Source of the DNA: G963663735 sp963663735
GTDB taxonomy: Bacteria; Acidobacteriota; UBA6911; RPQK01; JAPXNP01
Assembly: GCA_963663735.2 (NCBI GenBank)
Contig: CAXXHN010000002.1
Coordinates: 248,001-312,000 of the forward strand
Length of the DNA stretch: 64,000 bases
Reading direction: 5' to 3'
In this document: positions 43,315 through 51,813 of the stretch, piece by piece
How positions within the stretch are numbered: the stretch's first letter is position 1
How the letters are laid out: each line of letters opens with the position of its first letter
Program-made: the position numbers and the translations under genes
The notes under the pieces: model-generated
The model's input: only the letters and a program-made list of their open reading frames with translations
Told to the model about the DNA's origin: nothing
Database searches by the model: none

Positions 43315-44571
43315 GTGAAAGACGTATTAAGCTTAATCCTCGGTGGTGGAAAGGGGAGTCGACTCTTTCCTTTAACCCTTATTCGTTCCAAGCCTGCAGT
43401 TCCAGTGGCCGGGAAATATCGACTCGTTGATATCCCGATCAGTAATTGTATCAATTCCGGAATCAACCGGATTTTCGTCCTGACCCAGTACAATTCCGAA
43501 TCCCTGAACAGGCATATCAACCAGACTTACAGGTTTGGTCTTTTTTCCCGTGGTTTCGTGGACATATTAGCAGCTGAACAGACTCCTGAAAGTGCCGGTT
43601 GGTACCAGGGGACAGCGGATGCGGTCCGGCAATCGATGCACCATATCAGGAATTATCACCCCTCCCATGTCCTGATTCTTTCGGGGGACCACCTGTACCG
43701 CATGGATTACAAGGCTCTGTATAAACATCACTGTGAAAAAGATGCAGATGTTACCTTGAGTGTTATTCCGGTTACTCGGGCCCAGGCTTCCGGTCTCGGC
43801 ATCCTGAAAATGAAAAGAAGCCTCCAGATCAATGAGTTTCATGAGAAACCAGAGAAGCCCGAAGAACTTGATTCGCTGATGTTTGACAGCGCCAGCATGG
43901 CCAAAGCCGGAGTCACTGAAAAGAAACCATATATGGCTTCCATGGGGATTTACCTGTTCAAATACGAAGTGCTGGCCTCAATCCTGGATGAAAACAAGGA
44001 GATGGATTTCGGCAGAGACATAATCCCTTCCTGCATAGGAAAGAATAATGTCTTCGGGTATATTTTTGATGATTACTGGGAAGATATCGGTACCATCAGT
44101 TCTTTTTACAAGGCTAACCTGAAACTGGCCTCCCCTCGACCCAGGTTTAATTTTTACGATCAGGAAGCCCCGATATATTCACATCCGAGGTTCCTTCCTT
44201 CCAGCCGCGTCGAAAAGTGTGATATTGAGCAGGCCATTATTTCGGAAGGGTGCGTTTTGAATGAATCGGTGATTCGAAATTCTGTGATAGGCATCAGGAG
44301 CTTCGTCAGGAAAAACGCGAAGGTGGTGGATACCCTGATGATGGGCGCCGATTATTATGACAATACTTCATCCCGCCAGGTACCTCTCGGCATTGGGGAA
44401 GACAGCCTCGTCACCGGAGCCATCCTTGATAAAAACGCCCGTATCGGGTCTGGGGTGGTCATCTCCAACAAGAATAATCTGGACTATTATGATGGGGAGA
44501 ATTATTACATCAGGGACAAGATTGTAATTATTCCCAAGCATGGGGTAATCAAGGACGGAACGGAGATCTGA
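43315..44571 (+). CDS. glgC: Glucose-1-phosphate adenylyltransferase (ADP-glucose pyrophosphorylase)
   Basis: Makes ADP-glucose for glycogen. The 418-residue protein starts LSLILGGGKGSRLFPLTLIRSKPAVPVAGKYRLVDIPISNCINSGI, with the pyrophosphorylase loop and the allosteric segment. YQGTADAVRQ, SGDHLYRMDY, FHEKPEKP, and the C-terminal beta-helix (IIPKHGVIKDGTEI) are also visible. The wording of the N-terminus is closer to cyanobacterial and plant GlgC than to E. coli. The start is GTG at 43315 and no good ribosome site is seen. It is not clustered with glgA or glgB. Confidence 0.94.
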   Translation: MKDVLSLILGGGKGSRLFPLTLIRSKPAVPVAGKYRLVDIPISNCINSGINRIFVLTQYNSESLNRHINQTYRFGLFSRGFVDILAAEQTPESAGWYQGTADAVRQSMHHIRNYHPSHVLILSGDHLYRMDYKALYKHHCEKDADVTLSVIPVTRAQASGLGILKMKRSLQINEFHEKPEKPEELDSLMFDSASMAKAGVTEKKPYMASMGIYLFKYEVLASILDENKEMDFGRDIIPSCIGKNNVFGYIFDDYWEDIGTISSFYKANLKLASPRPRFNFYDQEAPIYSHPRFLPSSRVEKCDIEQAIISEGCVLNESVIRNSVIGIRSFVRKNAKVVDTLMMGADYYDNTSSRQVPLGIGEDSLVTGAILDKNARIGSGVVISNKNNLDYYDGENYYIRDKIVIIPKHGVIKDGTEI

Positions 44572-44595
44572 TAATCCGGGATTCCTGGTTTTTAA

Positions 44596-44621
44596 GACAG
44601 GGGCCGGAAACGGCTCCTGTC
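44596..44621 (+). terminator. GNRA-capped hairpin after glgC
   Basis: GACAGGGGCCG (44596-44606) pairs with CGGCTCCTGTC (44611-44621), 11 bp with one G-U pair, capped by GAAA. No U-run follows on either strand, so it may stabilise convergent transcript ends. Confidence 0.5.
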
Positions 44622-44640
44622 CCGAATTTGACGGAATTAG

Positions 44641-45072
44641 TTATTCTCCGCCGATTTTTACTTCCATCCTTTTTTCCAGATCCGCAATTCTTGCCTTATC
44701 TTTTTCAATTGCTTCCGGCAGGATGGATTCCCCGATAAAATTGGTATGCAGGAGCCAGGCTTTCTGGATTTCCCCAGTATCCGGATCCTTGAACCAGCAG
44801 TCTTCCCACAGTTTAGCTGCGTCGTAGCCTATGTTTACGTAGCTGCCTTTTTCATACCTGTTAGTGCTGGGCACAATGTCCAGTTCCCTAATTGGATCAT
44901 CCGGATCAAGGTCCTGGAGGACATATATGCAGGCATCGGTTACCATTTCGGTGCAAGCCGCGTCGGTGTAAAAAGGGATACCCGCTTCCAGAATCTTGAA
45001 AGGAACCACGGGTACTTTATTAGTGGTTCCAGCTTGCCCCAACTGTCCGTTGAATTTTGCGCTTTCAGACAT
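44641..45072 (-). CDS. Cytoplasmic protein of unknown function
   Basis: A 143-residue protein without signal peptide or membrane helix; I do not recognise it. The N-terminal half is beta-rich (NKVPVVPFKILEAGIPFYTD, CIYVLQDLDPDD), with SYVNIGYDAAKLWEDCWFKD in the middle, and a C-terminal coiled coil EKDKARIADLEKRMEV. Three cysteines do not form a known motif. The ATG at 45072 has GGAGGA seven bases upstream, a very good ribosome site; an in-frame ATG five codons earlier overlaps that site and is unlikely. It is convergent with glgC. Confidence 0.68.
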   Translation of the reverse strand: MSESAKFNGQLGQAGTTNKVPVVPFKILEAGIPFYTDAACTEMVTDACIYVLQDLDPDDPIRELDIVPSTNRYEKGSYVNIGYDAAKLWEDCWFKDPDTGEIQKAWLLHTNFIGESILPEAIEKDKARIADLEKRMEVKIGGE

Positions 45073-45489
45073 CAGAAATTCCTCCATGCATATTAGTTAT
45101 CTTGAGACTGGGTAAGTTTATCTCAGCAGCGGCTTTTTATTCAACTTAACTGCCCTGGGGTTCTTGAGTGATTTTTGATAACAGGTTGTCTCCATAGCAG
45201 GCCTTATTGGAGGCTGGTCGACTTCAATGACTTAGACAGGCTGGTCACAATTTGCAGAGGCAGATGGCGCGGGCAAGTTACCTTGAACCTTTACCTTTGA
45301 TCCTACCACCTGCCGCAGGCACTCTTCCCCTGCGAGAAAATAAATTTTACGGTACAATTAAATCTCCTGATTTTCTGAAACGGATTTCCGGTACCTATAA
45401 CCATGGTTCAACCTTGATCTTTGCCGGAAAATTTGCTAGAAATGAGCTTCTACTGGAACTTGCTCAAAGACATAGTGGATAGAGGCCTG
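45073..45489. other. Long divergent intergenic region before the atp operon
   Basis: This 417-bp stretch separates the unknown protein gene from atpF'. A frame of 76 codons on the plus strand at 45252-45482 has no ribosome site and an unnatural composition, so I do not call it. Apart from the promoter candidate near 45414 I see no tRNA, repeat or clear RNA. Confidence 0.5.
45414..45442 (+). promoter_or_regulatory. Promoter candidate of the atp operon
   Basis: TTGATC (45414-45419) and TAGAAA (45437-45442) are separated by exactly 17 bp and lie about 48 bases before the chosen atpF' start. Each hexamer matches consensus in four positions. Confidence 0.4.
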
Positions 45490-45912
45490 ATGATAAGTAT
45501 TGACTGGACAATTATTGCAACTGGTGTTGTTTTCCTGCTCACGCTGCTGGCGCTTAACACCATCCTTTTTAAACCCCTGCTGCGGGTAATGGATGAACGC
45601 GAGAGCCTGACCAGGGGTGCAATGGAAAAAGCTAAAGAAAACCAAAGCGCTATTTCGGCACTTGTTGACTCCTACAGTGAGAGTGTCAAAGCGGCCAGGC
45701 AGAAAGGTTATGAATCAGTTGACTCCGTGCGGAAAGCAGCTATTGCCCGCAGGATGGAAATGATTGCTGAAGCCAGGGAAGGCGCAACCGCTGAAATGCA
45801 TAAGGTTCGGGGCCGGGTACAAGAGGAAGTTGAGCTTGCCCGCAAGGAACTGCAGTCAGAGGTGGAATCAATAGCTGATTCAATAAAAGCCAAAATCCTG
45901 AATGAATCCTGA
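45490..45912 (+). CDS. atpF: F-type ATP synthase subunit b' (AtpF')
   Basis: Peripheral stalk subunit of 140 residues. MISIDWTIIATGVVFLLTLLALNTILFKPLLRVMDERE is the usual b/b' N-terminus, with one membrane helix and then a long heptad-rich helix running to the end. AGAGG lies just before the ATG at 45490; the upstream part of the frame (from 45421) lacks a ribosome site and would change the normal N-terminus. A second b gene follows, so this is the b' copy, as in photosynthetic and some other bacteria. Symbol atpF or atpX is used in different genomes. Confidence 0.85.
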   Translation: MISIDWTIIATGVVFLLTLLALNTILFKPLLRVMDERESLTRGAMEKAKENQSAISALVDSYSESVKAARQKGYESVDSVRKAAIARRMEMIAEAREGATAEMHKVRGRVQEEVELARKELQSEVESIADSIKAKILNES

Positions 45913-46023
45913 CGGCCTTCAGGAATACCCAGTTCCAGATGTATTTATACTGATACGGGCTGGATTATGTTTGTGCCGGTACAGGTCACGGTTGATTTAA
46001 GAAAGCGAATAGACTAACCAAGA

Positions 46024-46614
46024 GTGGATACAGTGAAAAAGATAATTCTGGTGCTGCTGTTTATTGTAATATCCTGCATCCTCCCGGCAGTCTCATTTGC
46101 CGCTGAAGGCGGAGAAGCTGGATGGGGATGGTGGGAAACTGCGGGAAGATGGGTAAACATTCTCGTTATTTTCGGAGTAATTTTTTACTTTGCCCGCGGC
46201 TTTATCAGCAAGTATTTTTCAGACCGCAGGGAAAATATTGGAACCGAAATTGAAGAAGCCCAGGCAGCCCGTAAAAATGCCGAGGCTGAACTGGCCAAAA
46301 TGAAGGATAAAATGTCCCGACTTGACCAGGAACTGGAAGAGCTGCAGCGGCAGGCTGAAGAAAACGCCAGAAAAGAAAAAGAGAAGATTGAAGCTGAAGC
46401 AGCTGCAGAGTCTGAAAAAATTATTTCATCCGTAAAGGGTGAGGTTGATGGTTTGATGAGAGCGGCGCGGGATGAGCTGAAATCTTATGCCGGCCAGCTG
46501 GCAGTTGACCTGGCAGCTAAAAAAATCCGTTCGGAGATGGATGAGGAAAACAGGGAAAAAGTTGTTAAACGCTTCCTGGAGGACTTGTCAGAGTCAGAGG
46601 GAGGTAAACAGTGA
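46024..46614 (+). CDS. atpF: F-type ATP synthase subunit b (with signal peptide)
   Basis: Second peripheral stalk subunit, 196 residues. It starts with a signal-peptide-like helix (KIILVLLFIVISCILPAVSFAA), then GWGWWETAGRWVNILVIFGVIFYFARGF, the membrane helix, then a long charged coiled coil. A cleavable leader before subunit b is seen in Acidobacteriota and Desulfobacterota, among others. The GTG at 46024 is used here; another GTG at 46033 with a GTGGA nearby is equally possible. It overlaps atpH by four bases. Confidence 0.88.
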   Translation: MDTVKKIILVLLFIVISCILPAVSFAAEGGEAGWGWWETAGRWVNILVIFGVIFYFARGFISKYFSDRRENIGTEIEEAQAARKNAEAELAKMKDKMSRLDQELEELQRQAEENARKEKEKIEAEAAAESEKIISSVKGEVDGLMRAARDELKSYAGQLAVDLAAKKIRSEMDEENREKVVKRFLEDLSESEGGKQ

Positions 46615-47165
46615 GTCTTGTGTCATCAACCGCATATAAATACGCTGAAGCCCTGGCTGACGTAGCCGCAGATACCCACTTTCCACTGGAAAAGGCCGGG
46701 GAGCAACTGGAATCATTTGTCTCTGCATATAATGGCAGTGAAGAGCTGAAATCGGCCCTTCTGGTACCTTCATATCCACTGGCCGTGAAGCAGGGTGTTG
46801 TGCGGGAAATCTCGCAATTGTTGAAAATGGAAAAAATCGTCCTTAATTTCCTGCTGGTTTTGCTTGAAAAAGGACGGCTTGGACAGATAGAAGAAGTTTT
46901 TGCAGCTTACCAGGGGGTTTTAGATAACAAAGCCGGGGTGGTCAGGGTTGATGTGGCATCTGCCCATACACTCTCCGCTGAAGACCAGAAACAGATAGCC
47001 GCAACTATGAAAAAGGTAACCGGCAAAGAAGTGAAATTAAGCTACTCTGTGGACGATGACCTTATCGGTGGACTGAAGCTTCAGGTGGGATCAACCGTTT
47101 ATGACGGTTCTGTAAGGTCCTCACTGGAGCAGTTGAGAAACCGGATGAAAGCAGAATCCAACTAA
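46611..47165 (+). CDS. atpH: F-type ATP synthase subunit delta
   Basis: Links F1 to the peripheral stalk. The 184-residue protein has an N-terminal helical domain starting SSTAYKYAEALADVA and the C-terminal segment IAATMKKVTGKEVKLSYSVDDDLIGGLKLQVGSTVYDGSVRSSLEQLRNRM, the well-conserved delta signature (DxxLIGGxxxxVGxxxxDxS). The GTG start overlaps the atpF stop (GTGA) with GGAGG upstream. Order is standard between b and alpha. Confidence 0.95.
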   Translation: MSLVSSTAYKYAEALADVAADTHFPLEKAGEQLESFVSAYNGSEELKSALLVPSYPLAVKQGVVREISQLLKMEKIVLNFLLVLLEKGRLGQIEEVFAAYQGVLDNKAGVVRVDVASAHTLSAEDQKQIAATMKKVTGKEVKLSYSVDDDLIGGLKLQVGSTVYDGSVRSSLEQLRNRMKAESN

Positions 47166-47189
47166 ACCGCAGAATATAGGGGCGCATTA

Positions 47190-48719
47190 ATGGCAATTAA
47201 AGCAGATGAAATCAGTGAAATTATCAGGTCACAGATTAAAGATTATGACACCGGCCTGGTTGTTAATGAGGTGGGAACTGTAATATCAACGGGTGATGGA
47301 ATTGCCCGAATTCATGGGCTTGATAAAGCCATGTACCTTGAGCTTCTGGAGTTCCCGAATAATGTTTCAGGCCTGGCATTAAACCTTGAAGAGGATAATG
47401 TCGGAGCCGTTCTTTTTGGTGACATTTACTCCATTGGAGAGGGTGATATTGTCAAGAGAACCAAAAAGATCATGGAAGTACCGGTAGGGCCGGGACTCCT
47501 GGGCCGGGTAGTTAATACACTGGGACAGCCCGTGGATGATAAAGGCCCGATTGAAGCTACCGAATATTTTCCGGTAGAGAGGATTGCTCCTGGTGTAATT
47601 GACCGCCAGCCGGTATCAGAGCCGCTGCAGACCGGACTGAAAGCTATTGATTCCATGATCCCGATTGGAAGAGGGCAGCGCGAGCTGATAATCGGCGACA
47701 GGCAGACCGGAAAAAGCGCCATCGCCATTGATACTATCATTAACCAGAAGGAAGCGGATGTTGTCTGTATCTATGTGGCCATAGGCCAGAAACGTTCCAC
47801 CGTGGCCCGGGTTGTAAAAACCCTGGAAGAAAACGGGGTAATGGACAGGTCCGTCGTGGTTGTTGCTTCAGCTTCTGACCCGGCTACCATGCAGTACCTG
47901 GCCCCTTATGCCGGATGCGCCATGGGAGAGTATTTCAGGGATAACGGACAGCATGCCCTGATCATTTATGATGATCTATCCAAACACGCCGCAGCCTACC
48001 GTGAAATTTCCCTGCTGCTGAGAAGGCCTCCAGGGCGTGAAGCTTATCCGGGTGACGTTTTCTACCTGCACAGCCGGCTGCTGGAAAGAGCTGCCAAGCT
48101 CAGTGATGAAAAGGGAGCCGGGAGCCTTACGGCATTGCCGATTATCGAAACCCAGGCCGGAGACATCTCCGCCTATATCCCAACCAACGTAATCTCCATT
48201 ACCGACGGACAGATTTTTCTGGAAACTGACTTGTTCTATTCAGGTGTCAGGCCGGCTGTAAACGTCGGCTTTTCAGTAAGCCGCGTCGGAGGGTCAGCCC
48301 AGATCAAAGCTATGAAGCAGGTGGCCGGAACCCTGAGGATCAGCCTGGCCCAGTACCGCGAGGTCAAGGCTTTTGCCCAGTTCGGCTCTGACCTTGACAA
48401 GGCTACGATGCTGCAGCTGAACCGTGGCGCAAGATTGACGGAGCTCCTTAAACAGGGACAGTACCAGCCTTTGCCTGTCGAAAAACAGATCGCGGTTATC
48501 TACGCCGGCACCAGTGGTTATCTGGACAGCCTGGAAACAGAACAGGTTTCCCAATATGAGACGGGACTTTACAGTTTCCTGGATACCGGATATGCGGAAC
48601 TCCTTTCTGAAATCCGCAATAAAGGGAAACTGGACGAGAAACTGGAAGGAAACCTCAAGGATGCTATCGTTGAGTACACGGAGCAGTTCAAGGAAAAGTC
48701 TGCCGTAACCGCAAGCTAA
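47190..48719 (+). CDS. atpA: F-type ATP synthase subunit alpha
   Basis: Non-catalytic nucleotide-binding subunit of the F1 ring. The 509-residue protein has the P-loop GDRQTGKSAIAID, IYVAIGQKRSTVARV, and the alpha-specific LLRRPPGREAYPGDVFYLHSRLLERAAK segment. Start at ATG with GGGG upstream. It follows atpH by 24 bp. Length and motifs match the usual family closely. Confidence 0.98.
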   Translation: MAIKADEISEIIRSQIKDYDTGLVVNEVGTVISTGDGIARIHGLDKAMYLELLEFPNNVSGLALNLEEDNVGAVLFGDIYSIGEGDIVKRTKKIMEVPVGPGLLGRVVNTLGQPVDDKGPIEATEYFPVERIAPGVIDRQPVSEPLQTGLKAIDSMIPIGRGQRELIIGDRQTGKSAIAIDTIINQKEADVVCIYVAIGQKRSTVARVVKTLEENGVMDRSVVVVASASDPATMQYLAPYAGCAMGEYFRDNGQHALIIYDDLSKHAAAYREISLLLRRPPGREAYPGDVFYLHSRLLERAAKLSDEKGAGSLTALPIIETQAGDISAYIPTNVISITDGQIFLETDLFYSGVRPAVNVGFSVSRVGGSAQIKAMKQVAGTLRISLAQYREVKAFAQFGSDLDKATMLQLNRGARLTELLKQGQYQPLPVEKQIAVIYAGTSGYLDSLETEQVSQYETGLYSFLDTGYAELLSEIRNKGKLDEKLEGNLKDAIVEYTEQFKEKSAVTAS

Positions 48720-48758
48720 AAATCAACTAATTAAAAAGGATCCAAAGGTAAATATATT

Positions 48759-49643
48759 ATGCCTGGAGGAAATATAAGAGATCTTCGCAGAAGGGTTAAA
48801 TCTGTTTCCAATATTCAACAGATTACCCGAGCCATGAAGTTCGTATCCGCCGCCCGGCTTAGAAAAGCCCAGGCACGGATGTTCGCGGCTCGCCCTTACG
48901 CAACACGCATGATGTCAGTGCTGAATTCCATGGCCACCAGGGTTGACCCCGAAACTCACCCTTTGCTGCAGGAGCGGAAAATTGAGAAAACCATGCTCCT
49001 GGTATTCACCGCTGATAAGGGGTTGTGCGGAGGTTTCAACAGTAACCTGATAAAAAGTGCGGTTCAGTTTATCGATGACAAGAAACTCGGAGATTCCCTG
49101 AGCCTTTCCCTGATCGGGAAAAAAGGGGCGGAGTGGTTCAAACGGCGCCCCTGGCCGATTAAGCATCAGTACCTTAATGTTATGAGCCGTGTAGATTTCG
49201 CCACGGCCAGAGAGATTGCTGAAGCTGTAACACAGTATTATGTCGAAGGTGAAGTAGACGCTGTTTATCTGCTGTACAACCAGTTCAAGTCAGTTATTGC
49301 CCAGACAATAACTCTGGAGCCTTTGCTCCCCATCCAGAAGCTTGATACTGAGAATGCTGATGAAACCATGCTGGACTACATATATGAACAGCCTGCTGAC
49401 GAGATTTTTAACCACCTGTTACCAAAACACATAGAAATACAGATTTTCCGCGCCATGCTTGAATCAGAAGCCTCGGAACAGGGAGCCAGGATGTCGGCGA
49501 TGGATGCAGCAACCAATAACGCGGAAGATATGATCGAATCGATCACCCTGCACGTTAACAGGGTCAGACAGGCATCAATTACCACCGAGCTTATAGAAAT
49601 TGTCAGTGGTGCGAATGCACTGCAGGAAGCCAGGAGCGAGTGA
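48759..49643 (+). CDS. atpG: F-type ATP synthase subunit gamma
   Basis: Central rotating shaft. The 294-residue protein begins with RDLRRRVKSVSNIQQITRAMKFVSAARLRKAQ, has the DKGLCGGFNSNL signature and ends with the C-terminal helix MIESITLHVNRVRQASITTELIEIVSGANAL. Both termini form the antiparallel coiled coil inside the F1 ring. It follows atpA by 39 bp, and the atpD start is two bases beyond its stop. Confidence 0.97.
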   Translation: MPGGNIRDLRRRVKSVSNIQQITRAMKFVSAARLRKAQARMFAARPYATRMMSVLNSMATRVDPETHPLLQERKIEKTMLLVFTADKGLCGGFNSNLIKSAVQFIDDKKLGDSLSLSLIGKKGAEWFKRRPWPIKHQYLNVMSRVDFATAREIAEAVTQYYVEGEVDAVYLLYNQFKSVIAQTITLEPLLPIQKLDTENADETMLDYIYEQPADEIFNHLLPKHIEIQIFRAMLESEASEQGARMSAMDAATNNAEDMIESITLHVNRVRQASITTELIEIVSGANALQEARSE

Positions 49644-49644
49644 T

Positions 49645-51063
49645 ATGCAACATGTAGAAGGTAAAGTTATCCAGGTCATGGGACCTGTAGTGGATGTGAA
49701 ATTCGCAGGAGACCACATCCCAGAGATTTATAATGCGATTGAGATATCTTCAGAAGGTTTTGGATCTGAAGTCGAAGTTAAAATCACGGCCGAAGTTGCC
49801 CAGCATTTGGGTGAAGGGGTTGTAAAGTGTATCGCCATGGAGCCGACAGACGGACTTGCCCGCGGCATGAAAGCTTTGGACCTTGGCGGACCCATATCAG
49901 TCCCGGTTGGAAAGGAAACCCTGGGCCGTGTAGTTAATGTTCTTGGAAACCCGGTTGACAAAAAGGGACCTGTCAATACTGATCTGCGCTACCCGATTCA
50001 CCGGCATGCTCCTTCCCTGGAGGAACAGAATACTGAAACCGAAATGCTGGAGACCGGCATCAAGGTTATCGATCTGGTTGAGCCCTTTTCCAAGGGTGGA
50101 AAGATCGGTCTGTTCGGAGGTGCCGGAGTAGGTAAAACCGTTGTTATCATGGAGCTGATCAACCGGATCGCTACCCAGCATGGCGGATACTCAGTCTTTG
50201 CCGGGGTAGGGGAAAGAACTCGCGAAGGAAATGACCTCTGGCTGGATATGAATGAATCAGGCGTAATTGATAAGGCTGCCCTGATATATGGGCAGATGAC
50301 TGAACCGCCTGGAGCTCGACTCAGGGTTGGACTGACCGGCCTTACGGTCGCAGAGTATTTCCGCGACGTGGAAGGGCAGGATGTGCTGCTTTTTGTTGAC
50401 AATATATTCCGTTTCACCCAGGCCGGATCTGAAGTATCCGCGTTGCTGGGGCGCATGCCTTCAGCTGTTGGATACCAGCCTAACCTTGCCACTGAAATGG
50501 GTGAACTGCAGGAACGCATAACCAGTACCAGGAACGGTTCCATCACTTCTGTCCAGGCCATTTACGTGCCTGCTGATGACTACACTGACCCGGCTCCTGC
50601 CACCGCTTTTGCCCACCTGGATGCAACCTGTAACCTGGAAAGGTCAATCGTTGAAATGGGTATTTACCCGGCTGTTGATCCCCTTGCTTCCACCAGCCGC
50701 ATCCTGGATCCCAGGATTATCGGGGAAGAGCACTATTCTATAGCCCGTGAAGTGCAGAATATTCTGCAGAAGTACAAGGATATGCAGGATATTATTGCCA
50801 TCCTCGGCATGGATGAGCTTTCTGAAGACGATAAGCTGGTGGTCAGCAGGGCCAGAAAAATTCAGAAATTTTTCTCCCAGCCTTTCTTTGTCGCTGAACA
50901 GTTTATCGGAGTTCCCGGGAAATATGTCCCGATCCAGGATACCCTACTCGGCTTTAAGGGAATCTGTGACGGAAAGTATGATGACATTCCTGAACAGGCT
51001 TTTTATATGGCTGGCGATATTGAGGATGTCCTGCAAAAAGCTGAAGAAATGAAAAAGGCCTAA
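49645..51063 (+). CDS. atpD: F-type ATP synthase subunit beta
   Basis: Catalytic subunit of F1. The 472-residue protein starts GKVIQVMGPVVDVKF, has the P-loop GGAGVGKT (residues 158-165), the catalytic glutamate region GVGERTREGNDLW and the DELSEEDK-like segment seen here as MDELSEDDKLVV. I chose the ATG at 49645 with AGGAG upstream; a longer frame from 49600 would overlap atpG. It is followed by atpC after three bases. Confidence 0.98.
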   Translation: MQHVEGKVIQVMGPVVDVKFAGDHIPEIYNAIEISSEGFGSEVEVKITAEVAQHLGEGVVKCIAMEPTDGLARGMKALDLGGPISVPVGKETLGRVVNVLGNPVDKKGPVNTDLRYPIHRHAPSLEEQNTETEMLETGIKVIDLVEPFSKGGKIGLFGGAGVGKTVVIMELINRIATQHGGYSVFAGVGERTREGNDLWLDMNESGVIDKAALIYGQMTEPPGARLRVGLTGLTVAEYFRDVEGQDVLLFVDNIFRFTQAGSEVSALLGRMPSAVGYQPNLATEMGELQERITSTRNGSITSVQAIYVPADDYTDPAPATAFAHLDATCNLERSIVEMGIYPAVDPLASTSRILDPRIIGEEHYSIAREVQNILQKYKDMQDIIAILGMDELSEDDKLVVSRARKIQKFFSQPFFVAEQFIGVPGKYVPIQDTLLGFKGICDGKYDDIPEQAFYMAGDIEDVLQKAEEMKKA

Positions 51064-51066
51064 ATT

Positions 51067-51465
51067 ATGGCGGATAAGATAGAACTGGAAATAGTAACCC
51101 CGAATGGGCAGGTGTTTTCGGGAAAAGTGGATGGAGTGACTATTCCGGCAGCCGGAGGATACCTGGGTATCCTTCCCGGACATGCGCCCCTGGTCACGGA
51201 GTTGCAGATAGGCGTGATTTCCTACCTTGCTGACAACTCCGAGAACCGGCTTTTCTGCGCCTGGGGTTTCGCTGAAATCCTTGGAAACCGGGTATCAATC
51301 CTGGCGGACGAGGTTGAAAAACCGGGAGACATTGATGTGGAAGCTGCCAGGGCTGATAAAGCCAGGGCCCAGTCAATTCTGGATGCCAAGGAAGATGATG
51401 CTGATTTTCAGGAGGCAAATAACCTCCTGGCAGCCGCTAATGCCCGCCTGGAAGTAGCAGGATAA
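51067..51465 (+). CDS. atpC: F-type ATP synthase subunit epsilon
   Basis: Regulatory and shaft subunit of 132 residues. The N-terminal beta-sandwich has LEIVTPNGQVFSGKVDGVTIPAAGGYLGILPGHAPLVTEL, the clear epsilon signature, followed by a helical hairpin (DVEAARADKARAQSILD ... FQEANNLLAAANARLEVAG). AAGG lies before the ATG. It is the last gene of the operon; tRNA-Gln follows after 99 bp. Confidence 0.95.
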   Translation: MADKIELEIVTPNGQVFSGKVDGVTIPAAGGYLGILPGHAPLVTELQIGVISYLADNSENRLFCAWGFAEILGNRVSILADEVEKPGDIDVEAARADKARAQSILDAKEDDADFQEANNLLAAANARLEVAG

Positions 51466-51564
51466 CAATTGCTGAACAGGTGCTGAATTCTTTGCCCGGC
51501 ACTTGATGACTTGTTTTGCCGCAAAGGAATCTTTTTGGTATAATAACCTCCGCAAAATAATGAT

Positions 51565-51638
51565 TGGGGGATGGTGTAATGGCAACACACATGGCTCTGG
51601 ACCATGCAATTGGGGTTCGACTCCCTGTCCCCCAGCCA
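51565..51638 (+). tRNA. tRNA-Gln (anticodon CTG)
   Basis: A complete cloverleaf: acceptor TGGGGGA (51565-51571) pairs with TCCCCCA (51628-51634), discriminator G, and an encoded CCA at 51636-51638. The anticodon stem CATGG/CCATG encloses CTCTGGA with anticodon CTG, and the T-arm has GGGGTTCGACTCCC. The acceptor pair U1-A72 is a known glutamine tRNA feature. A dispersed repeat starts three bases beyond the CCA. Confidence 0.95.
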
Positions 51639-51641
51639 CCC

Positions 51642-51783
51642 AATAGTCGCATGTTGCAAGTCGCAGGTTACAGGTAGTTAGCTGTTTTATTTTCCCGCGA
51701 AGTCGATAATGCATCCATCTCTACTCTCTTTCCGTTCCCTGTAACCTGACACCTGCAACCCGCAACTATTCCCCTCTTGCAAC
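51642..51783. repeat. Inverted pair of word repeats next to tRNA-Gln
   Basis: The left arm (51642-51678) begins AATAGTCGCATGTTGCAAGT and continues with CGCAGGTTACAGG. The right arm (51737-51779), read on the other strand, begins AATAGTTGCGGGTTGCAGGT and continues with GTCAGGTTACAGG. The two arms align over about 34 bases with a few mismatches and enclose about 58 bp. The right arm is preceded, on its strand, by GAGGGG, as in the copy at 63699. No transposase is inside. Confidence 0.65.
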
Positions 51784-51813
51784 TTTTCCCGGTATTGGTG
51801 CATATTTATTCTT

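Noticed and set aside
45252..45482. 76-codon frame before the atp operon
   Set aside because: No ribosome site, overlaps the likely atpF' promoter, composition not protein-like.
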